Notes under the pieces: generated by a model
The model's database searches: none
Told to the model about the DNA's origin: nothing
The model's input: the letters and a program-made list of their open reading frames with translations, nothing else
In this document: piece by piece, positions 49,952 to 59,014 of the stretch
How the letters are laid out: each line of letters starts with the position of its first letter
Numbering within the stretch: the first letter of the stretch is position 1
Source of the DNA: Spirosoma fluviale
GTDB taxonomy: Bacteria > Bacteroidota > Bacteroidia > Cytophagales > Spirosomataceae
Direction: 5' to 3'
Assembly: GCF_900230225.1 (NCBI RefSeq)
Contig: NZ_OCNH01000003.1
Location: 124,001-188,000, forward strand
Length of the DNA: 64,000 nt
Made by a program: the position numbers and the translations under genes

Positions 49952-51286
49952 TTACAGCAGTGACTCGCCCAGCAGTCTTTTTAGTTCCAGTTGATTCAGC
50001 ATGAGCTGATATTGAAAGTTTAGCTGGCCTAGTTTGGCTTCTTCCACCCCCGTTTCGGCACTTTGTAATTCAACATTGGTAATGACCCCATTTCGCAGCC
50101 GGGCGTTGGCAATCTGAAGCGCTTTTTGTGCCTGCAACACCTGCGTTTCAAGATTGGCCAGACGAGATTGGTTACTCCGAATGTCGGCGTTGAGCTGGGC
50201 AATACTTTGCCGTACCTGTGCATTGGCGTTCTCCACGGCGTAGCGGCTGGCGTTCAGGTTGAGCTGTGCCGCCTGGTTTTGCAGTTGATACCGCTTGCCG
50301 GCATAAATGGGAACCGTAAGCGACACACCTGCCGCCACGTTGAAGCGGGGCGTATTAATTTCCGGCAAATACCCGTTTCGGTACCCTGCTGAGCCCGAAA
50401 AACTGAGGTTAGGACGACCGGACAAGTCAGAAACCAGAATGTCCGTTTCGGCCTGGCGAACCCGATCCTGAGCCAGTTGCACATCTTTACTGCTCGCCAA
50501 CGGGTTTTGGCCGTCGGCAATCAGGAACGGCTGCGTGGTTGCGCTGCCACCGGCTGCTTCCAGATTGAACTGGGTCATGGCCCGGCTAACATCCGGATTG
50601 GGATTGCCGGTCAGGTAGGTCAACAAAGCCAGTTGACGTTCCAACTGGTTCTGGATTTCAATTTTCCGGTTTTGCGCCGATTTTACCCGCACCTGCTGGG
50701 TCAGCACATCATACTCCAGCGCGTCGCCGTTTTGCAGCCGTGTCGTCAGGAGCCGTACATTGGCACCGGCGGTCTGAATTACGGAATCCTGCACCGACAA
50801 GCTCCGTTGCAGAAACCCGACGCCGTAATAAGCTGCAGCCACCTGATAAGCCAGTGTCTGTTGGGTAATTTCCAGACCCCGCCGGAGTACCTGTACATTA
50901 TCGGCCGCTTGCTGTACCGATGCATTGGTACGGCCCCAGTCGTAAATGGTTTGCCCAACGCCAACGGAGGCATTTACGTTGTGGTTGGGCTGAAACTGAA
51001 TAGTCCGGTTCACACCGTCTACCGGTAGCGTAGCCTGTGCAACGGGCGTTACATACTGATAAGACGCCGTACCGTTTACGTTGGGCCGAAGGGCCGTGCG
51101 GGCAATATCAGCTCGCAGGTCACCCGCCTGAATGAGTTGTTGCTGTTGTTTCAGGCTTGGGTAATTGGTGTTTGCCTGCTGAACCAGCGCCCGCAGGTCG
51201 TCGGGGAGTTGTACCGGCTGGGTTTGTGCCCTAACGGCTCCCGCAGTGAGTAGTATAGCAGTTACTGTGTAAAGTCTGTGAATCAT
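49952..51286 (-). CDS. TolC-family outer membrane efflux protein
   Basis: 444 residues with signal peptide (MIHRLYTVTAILLTAGAVRAQ). Two homologous halves of long helices with the family's strand regions: TNYPSLKQQQQLIQAGDLRA, IYDWGRTNASVQQAADNVQV, PIYAGKRYQLQNQAAQLNL and RLRNGVITNVELQSAETGVE. It forms the trimeric channel through the outer membrane for the pump encoded just upstream. It is the third gene of an adaptor-transporter-channel operon on the minus strand. Confidence 0.94.
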   Translation of the reverse strand: MIHRLYTVTAILLTAGAVRAQTQPVQLPDDLRALVQQANTNYPSLKQQQQLIQAGDLRADIARTALRPNVNGTASYQYVTPVAQATLPVDGVNRTIQFQPNHNVNASVGVGQTIYDWGRTNASVQQAADNVQVLRRGLEITQQTLAYQVAAAYYGVGFLQRSLSVQDSVIQTAGANVRLLTTRLQNGDALEYDVLTQQVRVKSAQNRKIEIQNQLERQLALLTYLTGNPNPDVSRAMTQFNLEAAGGSATTQPFLIADGQNPLASSKDVQLAQDRVRQAETDILVSDLSGRPNLSFSGSAGYRNGYLPEINTPRFNVAAGVSLTVPIYAGKRYQLQNQAAQLNLNASRYAVENANAQVRQSIAQLNADIRSNQSRLANLETQVLQAQKALQIANARLRNGVITNVELQSAETGVEEAKLGQLNFQYQLMLNQLELKRLLGESLL

Positions 51287-51301
51287 GGTTGAAGATGTTA
51301 C

Positions 51302-51351
51302 GGTTTCTGTCTGCTGGCCTTCAAGAGTTTGAAGGCCAGCAAACAGAAACC
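51302..51351 (-). terminator. hairpin between transporter and TolC-type gene
   Basis: Arms of 23 bases, 51302-51324 and 51329-51351 (CTGGCCTTCAA and complement), one G-T pair, loop GAGT. It lies four bases past the transporter stop, inside the operon, so it may reduce rather than stop transcription into the channel gene. Confidence 0.75.
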
Positions 51352-51355
51352 AGAA

Positions 51356-52969
51356 TCAGTGGGCGGCATCGGCAACCGCTTTGGCAGCGGCCGCGTCCAT
51401 TTTTCTACTTTTGAGGAGGAACAACAGTGGGAACGAGACGACAAAAAACAGACCAGCCAACCTGAACGTATCCAGATAGGAAATCATCAGGGCTTGTCGG
51501 GAAATGATCAGATCCATCGTTTTGTAAGCGCCCGTCACGGCATCGAAGGAGTTAACGCCTTTGGCAATTAGTCCCTGTGTAATGGCATTAAGCCGCTCCA
51601 TCGTGAGCATTTCACCCGGTTGCAGGTTCGATACCAGGTCGCCCCGGTGTACCGCTGTGCGTTGGGTAACGTAGGTATTCGTAATGGCTACCCCGAAGGC
51701 ACCACCCACCTGACGCATCATGTTGACAATGGCAATGCCGGTTGGTAACTGGCGCGGCTCCAGCGTTGCCACCGACTGGTTAATGAGCGGCACGTTGACA
51801 AAGGCCAGCCCGATCCCCCGAATGATGAGCGCCGTAATGAAGTCGCCGTTTGAGGCATCCATGTTGTACGTTGCCATCATGAAACAGAACGATGCGAACG
51901 CAACGTACCCCACCGCTACCAGCGTTCTCGGCGATGTTCCTTTCGCCAGCAACCGCCCGACAATAGCGAACATCGGTAAGGTGATGATGCCGCCCGGAAT
52001 GAGGAGCTTGCCCGTTTGCGTAGCGGTAAGTCCAACAATACGCTGGGCAAAAAGTGGGTAGAGAAGGACCGAGGTAAACAGGCCGTATCCGATCACGACC
52101 ATCAGAATCGAGCCAATGGACAGGTTTCGATTCTTAAAGGTTCGAAGGTCCACCACCGGCTCTTTCGTTCCTTTGAGTTCCCACAGAATGAATGCTGGGA
52201 TCGCTACCGCAGCCGCCACCGCCAGCCCCATGATCACGTTGCTGTCGAACCAGTCGTCTGCTTCGCCCCGCTCCAGTACGTATTGCAGACTGCCGATACC
52301 AACGGCCAGCAACAAAATACCCGTTTGGTCGATATGAATAGACTTTCGGTCGATAGCCAGTTCGTCTGCTTTCTTATCAATGAACGCAAGACTCAGCATA
52401 ACAGCCGCAATACCAATGGGTATGTTGATGTAAAACATCCAGCTCCAGTGGTAATTGTCGATGATGAACCCGCCGAGCGTGGGGCCGAGCGTGGGGCCCA
52501 ACACGATGCCCATTCCGAATAGCGCCGACGCCAGAGGGCGTTGTGACGGTGGAAACGCATCGAACATCAGCCCTTGCGAAGTCGACAGCAACGCGCCACC
52601 CCCAATGCCCTGCAAAAAGCGGAAGGCGACCAGCGTCCATAAACTATCGGCAAAGCCACAGCCGTAAGAAGCTATGGTGAACAGGATAATGGACCCGATG
52701 TAATAATTTTTCCGGCCGAAATACCGCTGCAAAAAGCCCGTCATTGGAATAACAATGACGTTGGCGATGGCATAGGCCGTTACGACCCACGATACATCTT
52801 CGACCGTAACGCCCAGGTTCCCCGCAATGTCGGTCAGGCCAACGTTCACGATGGAGGTATCAATTAATTCAATAATGGCGGCCGAAATCGCGGTCACGAC
52901 AATAATCCACTTTTTAAATCCAGTGGGCATTGCCGCCTGCGTCGGGAGGGCCAATGGTTGAGTTGCCAT
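51356..52969 (-). CDS. EmrB-type multidrug efflux transporter, DHA2 family MFS
   Basis: 537 residues with about 14 membrane helices, the DHA2 number. The conserved opening IELIDTSIVNVGLTDIAGNL, motif A-like FLQRYFGRKNYY and the antiporter motif C region (GPTLGPTLGGFIID) are clear. A proton/drug antiporter of the inner membrane. It needs the adaptor encoded before it and the TolC-type channel after it, forming an EmrAB-TolC-like tripartite pump. Substrates are unknown. Confidence 0.95.
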   Translation of the reverse strand: MATQPLALPTQAAMPTGFKKWIIVVTAISAAIIELIDTSIVNVGLTDIAGNLGVTVEDVSWVVTAYAIANVIVIPMTGFLQRYFGRKNYYIGSIILFTIASYGCGFADSLWTLVAFRFLQGIGGGALLSTSQGLMFDAFPPSQRPLASALFGMGIVLGPTLGPTLGGFIIDNYHWSWMFYINIPIGIAAVMLSLAFIDKKADELAIDRKSIHIDQTGILLLAVGIGSLQYVLERGEADDWFDSNVIMGLAVAAAVAIPAFILWELKGTKEPVVDLRTFKNRNLSIGSILMVVIGYGLFTSVLLYPLFAQRIVGLTATQTGKLLIPGGIITLPMFAIVGRLLAKGTSPRTLVAVGYVAFASFCFMMATYNMDASNGDFITALIIRGIGLAFVNVPLINQSVATLEPRQLPTGIAIVNMMRQVGGAFGVAITNTYVTQRTAVHRGDLVSNLQPGEMLTMERLNAITQGLIAKGVNSFDAVTGAYKTMDLIISRQALMISYLDTFRLAGLFFVVSFPLLFLLKSRKMDAAAAKAVADAAH

Positions 52970-52973
52970 GTCT

Positions 52974-53100
52974 TTAATGAAGAATGTATAATGAATAATT
53001 GACCATTGAGGGCGCTTTCGAATGAAAGCTGGGAATGACTAACACATCTGGGAAATGATCCCATAGACATTATTCATTGTACATTATCTATTATTCATTA
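52974..53100. repeat. TATTCATT-family inverted repeat in the efflux operon
   Basis: AATGAAGAATGTATAATGAA (from about 52979) is complemented by TTATTCATTGTACATTATC and ATTATTCATTA up to 53100. It fills the adaptor-transporter spacer, and its right end is the adaptor's TAA stop (53098-53100). Confidence 0.7.
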
Positions 53101-54210
53101 GTTAGCGACTCGTACCTCAGCGTCTACGCTCAGGCCTGCCCGCAGTTGATTTTTGTATTTCTCCGGATTTAGAATCTCAATTTTTACCGGCACGCGCTGG
53201 GTGATTTTGACGAAGTTGCCCGAGGCATTATCCGCCGGAAGCAACGCAAACCGTGCTCCGGTAGCATCCGATAAAGACGAAATGCGGCCTTTAATGTCAA
53301 GATCAGGATACGCGTCGAGCTTGATGTCGACGGCCTGACCCAGTTGCATTTTCTCCAGCTGCGTTTCCTTGAAGTTGGCAACAACCCAGAAAGTCGAATC
53401 GGCAACGATAGTGAACAGGTTCTGACCAGGCTGTACATACTGACCAACCACCACGTTTTTGCGCCCGATTTTACCGGCAATCGGAGCGGCCAGACGGGCG
53501 TAGCCTACGCGCAGTTTGGCGTTGTCGATGGCCGCCTGTTTTACCTTCAGCACCGCCTGAATTTTCTGGATGTTTGCTTGTGCCTTTGCGATACCGGCCT
53601 GGGCCACCCCCTGCGACGTTTTGGCGAGGTTGATCTGCTCAACATTGGCATCGTACTGGCGTCCCTGCACTTCGGCATTGTTCTGCGAATCTTCCAGTTG
53701 CTTGCGCGTCAGCGATTGCTCTTTGTAAAGGTTCTGATCGCGCTGCAAATCCTGCCGTGATTTGTCCCGCCGGGCGGCCTGTACTTGCGCGTTCGATGCC
53801 GCAACCCGCGCATTCTGCACTACGTTACGGGCGTTTGCCTGGGCATTCTGCAAATCAGCGCGGGCGTTTTCGAGGTCGGCCAGCGACTGCTGGTAATCGG
53901 CTTCGGCCTGAGCCAGTGCCACGTCGTATTCCTGCGGGTCGATGGTGACCAGCGGCTGACCGCGTTTCACATTGGTGTAATCATCTACGTTCACGGCGGT
54001 AACGTAACCGGCTACCCGAGCCAGTACGGGGGCTGAGTTGCCTTCAATTTGTGCATTATCCGTGGTTTCGTATTGCTGACTGTGTACGTAAGCCTTATAG
54101 CCAAAATAGCCACCAACGAGTAAAACGAGGGCTATAATGATACGCGGTAAGTACGCTTTAATTCCGCTTTTTTCGTCTGTGGTTGCCATTGGTTCAGTTA
54201 TGGTTGCCAT
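53098..54210 (-). CDS. EmrA/HlyD-type periplasmic adaptor protein
   Basis: 370 residues. A single N-terminal membrane helix (about 21-42) is followed by the membrane-fusion layout: lipoyl half YETTDNAQIEGNSAPVLARV, a long coiled-coil hairpin (about 95-215, many Gln/Ala), the second lipoyl half (RVGYARLAAPIAGKIGRKNV) and a barrel domain (FWVVANFKETQLEKMQLGQ, VDIKLDAYPDLDIKG). It bridges the inner-membrane pump and outer-membrane channel. It is first in the operon, whose promoter region holds two MarR-type operators. Confidence 0.95.
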   Translation of the reverse strand: MATITEPMATTDEKSGIKAYLPRIIIALVLLVGGYFGYKAYVHSQQYETTDNAQIEGNSAPVLARVAGYVTAVNVDDYTNVKRGQPLVTIDPQEYDVALAQAEADYQQSLADLENARADLQNAQANARNVVQNARVAASNAQVQAARRDKSRQDLQRDQNLYKEQSLTRKQLEDSQNNAEVQGRQYDANVEQINLAKTSQGVAQAGIAKAQANIQKIQAVLKVKQAAIDNAKLRVGYARLAAPIAGKIGRKNVVVGQYVQPGQNLFTIVADSTFWVVANFKETQLEKMQLGQAVDIKLDAYPDLDIKGRISSLSDATGARFALLPADNASGNFVKITQRVPVKIEILNPEKYKNQLRAGLSVDAEVRVAN

Positions 54211-54262
54211 AGTTTGAGTAGTGTTTTAGACATAGGCTGATGTCTTATGAAGAACTTAGTTG

Positions 54263-54283
54263 ATAGTCAACACGTTTGACTAT
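54263..54283. promoter_or_regulatory. MarR-type operator 1
   Basis: ATAGTCAA-CACGT-TTGACTAT: 8-base arms with a five-base centre. It lies just downstream of the likely transcription start of the efflux operon. The half-site AGTCAA recurs in operator 2. Confidence 0.72.
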
Positions 54284-54290
54284 TGTATGA

Positions 54291-54321
54291 CAAAAGTAAA
54301 CCAAGTTGACTATAAAGTCAA
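54291..54321 (-). promoter_or_regulatory. promoter of the efflux operon
   Basis: On the minus strand: TTG (54321-54319), 20 bases, TACTTTTG (54298-54291). The TTG lies inside operator 2. Confidence 0.65.
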
Positions 54322-54339
54322 GTAGGTTGACTATATTTG
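54306..54339 (+). promoter_or_regulatory. promoter of the MarR gene
   Basis: TTG at 54306-54308, 23 bases, then TATATTTG at 54332-54339, 48 bases before the ATG. Operator 2 fills the space between the two elements. Confidence 0.65.
54316..54332. promoter_or_regulatory. MarR-type operator 2
   Basis: AGTCAA-GTAGG-TTGACT, the same half-sites and spacing as operator 1. Another TTGACT half-site at 54306-54311 pairs with its left arm. It overlaps both divergent promoters. Confidence 0.75.
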
Positions 54340-54386
54340 TACAATCTTTTGATTAGAATTGGTTCAGTATTTTTTATTTTGCGAGT

Positions 54387-54872
54387 ATGTTCGTGGAAAC
54401 AGATAAAAATTCCTTTGATTTTACCCAATTTCAGGCGATTAGAGATCGGTCTATCGGGCGGTTGTTTTGGCGGCTCAAACGATACACGAGTGCCTTTATC
54501 GAGCCGCGTCTGCACGCTAAAGGATTCGCCGATTTCAAAATGAGTTACCTGATGTTCCTCTCCAATATTGAAGAGGGGGGTACGACCAATAATGAATTAG
54601 CCAAACGAGCCTGCGTAACGAAACAGATGATGAGTAAAATCGTCGGACTGCTTGAAGCGGAAGGGTATATTTATACGCAGAAAAATCCCAATGACTCCCG
54701 TTCCAGCATCATCTTTCTTAACGAGCGGGGTAAAGAGCTGTTCGTTTCGCTCAAAGCCTGTATGCAGGAAGCCCGCGACAAATTTGACGGGATTGTAGGC
54801 CACGACCGCATGGAGCAGGTTATCGACACCATGGTCGAATTAGCCAATAAATTGGAAAACGAAGAACAGTAA
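54387..54872 (+). CDS. MarR-family regulator of the efflux operon
   Basis: 161 residues with the MarR plan: N-terminal helices, then NNELAKRACVTKQMMSKIVG (recognition helix), LLEAEGYIYTQKNPNDSRSS (wing) and a C-terminal dimerisation helix. It is divergent from the adaptor-transporter-channel operon with two matching palindromes and overlapping promoters between them, so it very probably represses both and is relieved by a pump substrate. This is inferred from layout, which is the classic one for MarR/EmrR. Confidence 0.93.
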   Translation: MFVETDKNSFDFTQFQAIRDRSIGRLFWRLKRYTSAFIEPRLHAKGFADFKMSYLMFLSNIEEGGTTNNELAKRACVTKQMMSKIVGLLEAEGYIYTQKNPNDSRSSIIFLNERGKELFVSLKACMQEARDKFDGIVGHDRMEQVIDTMVELANKLENEEQ

Positions 54873-54878
54873 GGAGGT

Positions 54879-54958
54879 GTATGATGTGTAGGATGTAGGA
54901 TGTATGGGTACTTCACTACTATAATCAAGTCGCTCTCGGTGCATATATCATACATCTC
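54879..54958. repeat. TGTATGATGTGTAGGATG / ATCATACATC repeats
   Basis: GTATGATGTGTAGGATGTAGGATGT-type words lie after the MarR stop, and ATATATCATACATC complements them just before the aldehyde dehydrogenase start. It resembles the repeat at 21290-21360. Confidence 0.55.
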
Positions 54959-54961
54959 TCT

Positions 54962-56335
54962 ATGTTTACGTCCATAAATCCCTACTCGCAGAAACGCATT
55001 AAAACCTATCGGCCCGATAGCACCAGCGCCATCGAGCGGAAACTCAAACAAGCCGACCGGGCCTTTGCTGACTGGTCGGCTTTGTCGCTTTCGGAGCGCA
55101 CGGATTACCTGCGGAAAGTCGGGCAATATCTAACGGCTAATAAACAGCGATACGGCGAGTTGATAACGGCCGAAATGGGGAAGACACTGAAAGAAGCCGT
55201 GGGCGAAGTGGAGAAATGTGCCGCCACCTGTACGTTTTACGCCGACCATGCCGAAGCTTTCCTCGCCGATCAGTCTATACAATCCGACCGTACCGACGGA
55301 CCGGCCGAAAAGAGCTTTGTAACCTATCAGCCACTCGGGGCCGTGCTGGCCATTATGCCCTGGAATTTCCCTTTCTGGCAGGTCATGCGCTTTGCTATTC
55401 CGGGCCTTATTGCGGGCAACGTCGGGCTACTCAAACACGCACCTAATGTATTTGGCTGTTCGCTGGCCATTGAGGAAGCCTTTCGAGAGTGCGGGTTGCC
55501 AACGGGCGTTTTTCAGTCGCTGCTGGTCGATGTGCCCGTTGTTGAAGAACTTTTAAAAGACAAACGGGTCAAAGCCGTAACACTTACGGGTAGCGGACGG
55601 GCGGGGTCGTCGGTGGCTAGCATTGCCGGTCGTGAAATCAAAAAATCAGTACTGGAACTGGGTGGCTCCGACGCGCTGATCGTTCTGGCCGACGCTGATC
55701 TGGATAAAGCCGCAGAAGTGGCCGTGAAGTCACGCATGCAAAACGCCGGGCAAAGCTGCATTGCCGCCAAGCGATTCATCATCGAAAAATCCGTGAAAAA
55801 AGCCTTTACCGAACGGGTGCTACATCAGATCAATCAAATCCGTCAGGGCGACCCCCTGGACGAGACTACCACCATGGGGCCAATGGCGCGGCTTGATCTG
55901 GCCGATTCCATTGAGCGGCAATACCGGCAAACGCTCGCTAAAGGAGCCAAACGACTAACGGTCGGTGAGCGCGAAGGGTGTAATGTGCAGCCCATGCTGT
56001 TGGACAATGTAAAGCCCGGCATGGCGGCTTTCGACGAGGAAACCTTTGGGCCGCTGGCCGTTCTGATCGACGCCAAAGACGAAACCGACGCTATCCGATT
56101 AGCAAACCAGTCTGATTTTGGCCTTGGCTCAGCCATCTGGACGCAGGATCTGGACAAGGCAGAACGACTTGCCCGCCAGATTCAGGCGGGGTCTGTATTT
56201 ATCAATGGGCTGATGCGCTCCGATGCCAGGGTGCCCTTTGGTGGTATCAAAACATCGGGCTTTGGGCGTGAATTGTCGGAAGCCGGTATAAAGGAGTTTG
56301 TGAATATGAAGACAATCTGGGTTGACAGAAGTTGA
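54962..56335 (+). CDS. NAD(P)-dependent aldehyde dehydrogenase, succinate-semialdehyde type
   Basis: 457 residues. Conserved blocks are [23 protein letters not shown]-equivalent [32 protein letters not shown] (general-base Glu), catalytic Cys in [13 protein letters not shown] and [10 protein letters not shown]. The short length and the PWNFP/GSDAL pattern fit the succinate-semialdehyde branch, oxidising the semialdehyde to succinate; other aldehydes are possible. It follows the MarR gene by 89 bases in the same direction, though a shared role with the pump is not evident. Confidence 0.9.
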   Translation: MFTSINPYSQKRIKTYRPDSTSAIERKLKQADRAFADWSALSLSERTDYLRKVGQYLTANKQRYGELITAEMGKTLKEAVGEVEKCAATCTFYADHAEAFLADQSIQSDRTDGPAEKSFVTYQPLGAVLAIMPWNFPFWQVMRFAIPGLIAGNVGLLKHAPNVFGCSLAIEEAFRECGLPTGVFQSLLVDVPVVEELLKDKRVKAVTLTGSGRAGSSVASIAGREIKKSVLELGGSDALIVLADADLDKAAEVAVKSRMQNAGQSCIAAKRFIIEKSVKKAFTERVLHQINQIRQGDPLDETTTMGPMARLDLADSIERQYRQTLAKGAKRLTVGEREGCNVQPMLLDNVKPGMAAFDEETFGPLAVLIDAKDETDAIRLANQSDFGLGSAIWTQDLDKAERLARQIQAGSVFINGLMRSDARVPFGGIKTSGFGRELSEAGIKEFVNMKTIWVDRS

Positions 56336-56344
56336 GGCTAGTTT

Positions 56345-56377
56345 AAACCTATAAGGTTTCTAAAACCTTATAGGTTT
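56345..56377. repeat. AACCTATAAGGTTT perfect hairpin
   Basis: AAACCTATAAGGTTT (56345-56359), loop CTA, AAACCTTATAGGTTT (56363-56377). This palindrome type recurs in Bacteroidota genomes as I recall. It lies between two converging genes and could end both transcripts. Confidence 0.8.
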
Positions 56378-56392
56378 GTAGCCAAATGAGCA

Positions 56393-57046
56393 CTAATCGG
56401 TGTTCACTTCGGCTTTCTTTTCCTTTCTGGCGTTCAGATAGCCTTTCACAACCGTGAACGTGGTTACGGCCAGGAAGAAGAAAATGATGTATTGAACATA
56501 ATCGACAATACCCGGGAAACGCTCCCCGAAGAAGAAGCCGCCCCCCACCAGCGTGATTACCCAAACTGCCGCCCCAATGATGTTATAAAGCATAAAAAAG
56601 CGGGGTGGCATATGGATCAGGCCCGCCAGAAGCGGGGCAAACGTCCGGACAATAGGCAGAAACCGGGAGATAATCAGGGCACTATTGCCATATTTGATAA
56701 AGGCCTCCCGCGTATTTTCGATGTATTTCTGCTTGAAAAACAGCGAATCGGGCCGGTTTTTGATCCGTCCGCCAAAATAATAGCCCGTCAGATACCCGGT
56801 CAACGACCCTAAAACCGCTGCTGCGAAAACGCAGCTCAGCAAGAGCCAGAGGGGTACGTTCAATAGTTTTATTCCAGCAAACACACCCGATAGAAACAGC
56901 AGGTAATCGCCCGGCAGGAAGAAGCCGAAAAAAATGCCGTTTTCAACGAAGACAATCAGCGTAATCAGTACAAGACCACCCGTTCGGATAATATCCTCAG
57001 AGTCGAGCAGGGTCTGAAAAAAAGCTATGATCTGATCCATATACAA
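56393..57046 (-). CDS. DedA-family membrane protein
   Basis: 217 residues with four to six hydrophobic segments. The family's signature is seen in FVENGIFFGFFLPGDYLLFLSG, YFGGRIKNRPDSLFFKQKY, and the Arg-containing loop GNSALIISRFLPIVRTFAPLLAG. DedA proteins of the inner membrane act as lipid scramblases/flippases; some recycle undecaprenyl phosphate. Length is normal. It lies between the aldehyde dehydrogenase (convergent) and an ABC-F gene (same strand). Confidence 0.94.
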   Translation of the reverse strand: MYMDQIIAFFQTLLDSEDIIRTGGLVLITLIVFVENGIFFGFFLPGDYLLFLSGVFAGIKLLNVPLWLLLSCVFAAAVLGSLTGYLTGYYFGGRIKNRPDSLFFKQKYIENTREAFIKYGNSALIISRFLPIVRTFAPLLAGLIHMPPRFFMLYNIIGAAVWVITLVGGGFFFGERFPGIVDYVQYIIFFFLAVTTFTVVKGYLNARKEKKAEVNTD

Positions 57047-57052
57047 TGATAG

Positions 57053-57123
57053 AATTCTAAATGAGTGAATGATAGAATAATAACCTGTGAACTATTCATT
57101 CTGTCATTCACTCATTCAGAATT
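57053..57123. repeat. GAGTGAAT-family hairpin
   Basis: AATTCTAAATGAGTGAATGA (from 57053) is complemented by TCATTCACTCATTCAGAATT up to about 57123, with small bulges. It fills the DedA/ABC-F spacer, ending on the ABC-F stop codon (57122-57124). Confidence 0.8.
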
Positions 57124-59014
57124 AAATAAACTCCGCCAGTTCCAGCCAGCGGTCTGATTTTTCGGCAATGGTTTGGTCAATTGATTCGATTTGCCGCGAC
57201 CATGCTATTAACTGTTCATGGTGACCTCCTGCGTTGAGGAGACTCACGATTTCAGTTTTTCGTTGCTCCAGAGACTCAATATCTTTTTCAAGTGTTTCAT
57301 ACTCCCGAATCTCTTTGAAGGAGAGTTTTCGTTTGGCCCCGTTCTGACTCGCCGGTACCGACGAAACGACGGGAACTGCGGCCTGACTCTTTACATCGGC
57401 CGGGGCCGTTTTGCCCGGACGCGCATTGGCTTTGGGCTGCGAATCGCGCCACTCCCGGTAATCGGTATAGTTGCCCGGATAATCGCGCACTTTTCCTTCG
57501 CCCTCCATCACAAAGACGTGCTCCACCAGCCGATCCATGAAGTACCGATCGTGCGTAACAATGAGGACACAGCCCGAGAAGTTGAGCAAAAAGTCTTCCA
57601 GTACATTCAGCGTGGTAATGTCGAGGTCATTGGTCGGCTCATCCAGAATCAGGAAGTTCGGGTTTTGCACCAATACCAACAAAAGTTGCAGACGCCGTTT
57701 TTCTCCTCCGCTTAGCTTCGCTACAAAATCATACTGCTTGGAACGGTCGAACAGAAACCGGCTCAGGAGCTGCGTTGCCGTGATGGTGTCGCCGTTGGCC
57801 AGCTTCATCACTTCGGCCACATCCTGCACCACATCGATAACGCGCTGGTTTTCGGGTAAATCCAGTTCGGTTTGGGTGTAATAGCCAAACTTGACCGTGC
57901 CTCCCGTGCTGATCTTGCCGGAGTCTGGCCGGAGTTGGCCGGTTAGCATGTTCATCAGCGTGGTTTTGCCCATGCCGTTTTTGCCGATCAGTCCAACGCG
58001 GTCGGGCCGTTTGAAGGTGTACGTGAAATGGTCGAGCAGGACTTTTTCGCCGAAGCGTTTACTCAGGTTCTCAACCTCCAGAATTTTGCTGCCCAGACGC
58101 GACATGCGCAGGTTGAGGTCCAGTTCCCCGTCGTTCTTTTTGCCGCTGGTCTTCTCTTTCAGCTCTTCGTAGGCATCAATCCGGTATTGTGCTTTGGTGC
58201 CGCGCGCTTTGGGTTGCCGACGCATCCATTCCAGCTCCCGCCGGAACGTGTTGCGATCTTTGGTCAGTTCGGAGGCTGCGGCTGTTTCGCGCTCGTCTTT
58301 TTTCTCCAGAAAATACGCGTAGTTACCTTTGTAAGTGAATAACTGCCCGTTGTCCATCTCGGCAATCTGGTTGCAGACCCGGTCCAGAAAGTACCGGTCG
58401 TGAGATACCATCAGCAGCGTACCGTTGTTGGTGTTGAGGTAATTTTCGAGGTATTCGATGGCTTCCAGATCGAGGTGGTTGGTAGGCTCATCCAGAATAA
58501 TCAGATCGGGATTTTGAATGAGTACCCGTGCCAGCGCAACACGCTTACGCTGTCCGCCGGATAGCGAGCCAACAATTTGCTCGAAATCCTGGATTCCCAG
58601 TTCACCCAGAATTTGCCGGATCTGGGCTTCGTAATCCCAGGCTTCGAGCTTCTCCATGTCGGCCATGGCTTGTTCGAGACCTTTGTTGTCTACGTGAGCC
58701 AGGGCATGTTCATACGCCCGAACCGCATCGAGCTGAGCGCTTTCGCCCGCCAGCACAACTTCCATTACGGTCAGGGCATCATTGAAGTCCGGCTGTTGGT
58801 CGAGGTAACCAATGCTAATGTCTTTACGATGACTCACAATGCCGGAATCGGGCGGCATGGCACCGGCCAGAATAGAGAGCAGTGTAGTTTTTCCGGAGCC
58901 ATTGGCGCCAACGATAGCTACTTTGTCACCCCGGTTAATGCCAAACGTGAGGTTTTTAAACAGAGTACGGTCGCCGTATGTTTTCGATAAATTTTCGGCT
59001 GAGAGATAGTTCAT
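57122..59014 (-). CDS. ABC-F ATPase, Uup type
   Basis: 630 residues with two ABC domains and no membrane part. Walker A motifs are GANGSGKTT and GKNGMGKTT; signatures are LSGGQRKR and LSGGEKRR; both Walker B regions end in DEPTNHLDL/DEPTNDLDI. A linker between the domains is rich in charged helices, and the C-terminal 90 residues form a predicted coiled coil as in Uup. ABC-F proteins act on the ribosome; Uup also affects transposon excision. A TACCTTTG -7 element lies about 104 bases upstream of the start. Confidence 0.94.
   Translation of the reverse strand: MNYLSAENLSKTYGDRTLFKNLTFGINRGDKVAIVGANGSGKTTLLSILAGAMPPDSGIVSHRKDISIGYLDQQPDFNDALTVMEVVLAGESAQLDAVRAYEHALAHVDNKGLEQAMADMEKLEAWDYEAQIRQILGELGIQDFEQIVGSLSGGQRKRVALARVLIQNPDLIILDEPTNHLDLEAIEYLENYLNTNNGTLLMVSHDRYFLDRVCNQIAEMDNGQLFTYKGNYAYFLEKKDERETAAASELTKDRNTFRRELEWMRRQPKARGTKAQYRIDAYEELKEKTSGKKNDGELDLNLRMSRLGSKILEVENLSKRFGEKVLLDHFTYTFKRPDRVGLIGKNGMGKTTLMNMLTGQLRPDSGKISTGGTVKFGYYTQTELDLPENQRVIDVVQDVAEVMKLANGDTITATQLLSRFLFDRSKQYDFVAKLSGGEKRRLQLLLVLVQNPNFLILDEPTNDLDITTLNVLEDFLLNFSGCVLIVTHDRYFMDRLVEHVFVMEGEGKVRDYPGNYTDYREWRDSQPKANARPGKTAPADVKSQAAVPVVSSVPASQNGAKRKLSFKEIREYETLEKDIESLEQRKTEIVSLLNAGGHHEQLIAWSRQIESIDQTIAEKSDRWLELAEFI

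Noticed and set aside
49154-54872. Plasmid or integrated element around the 'plasmid stabilization' type gene
   Set aside because: No replication, partition, transfer or integrase genes are visible, and base composition matches the flanks.
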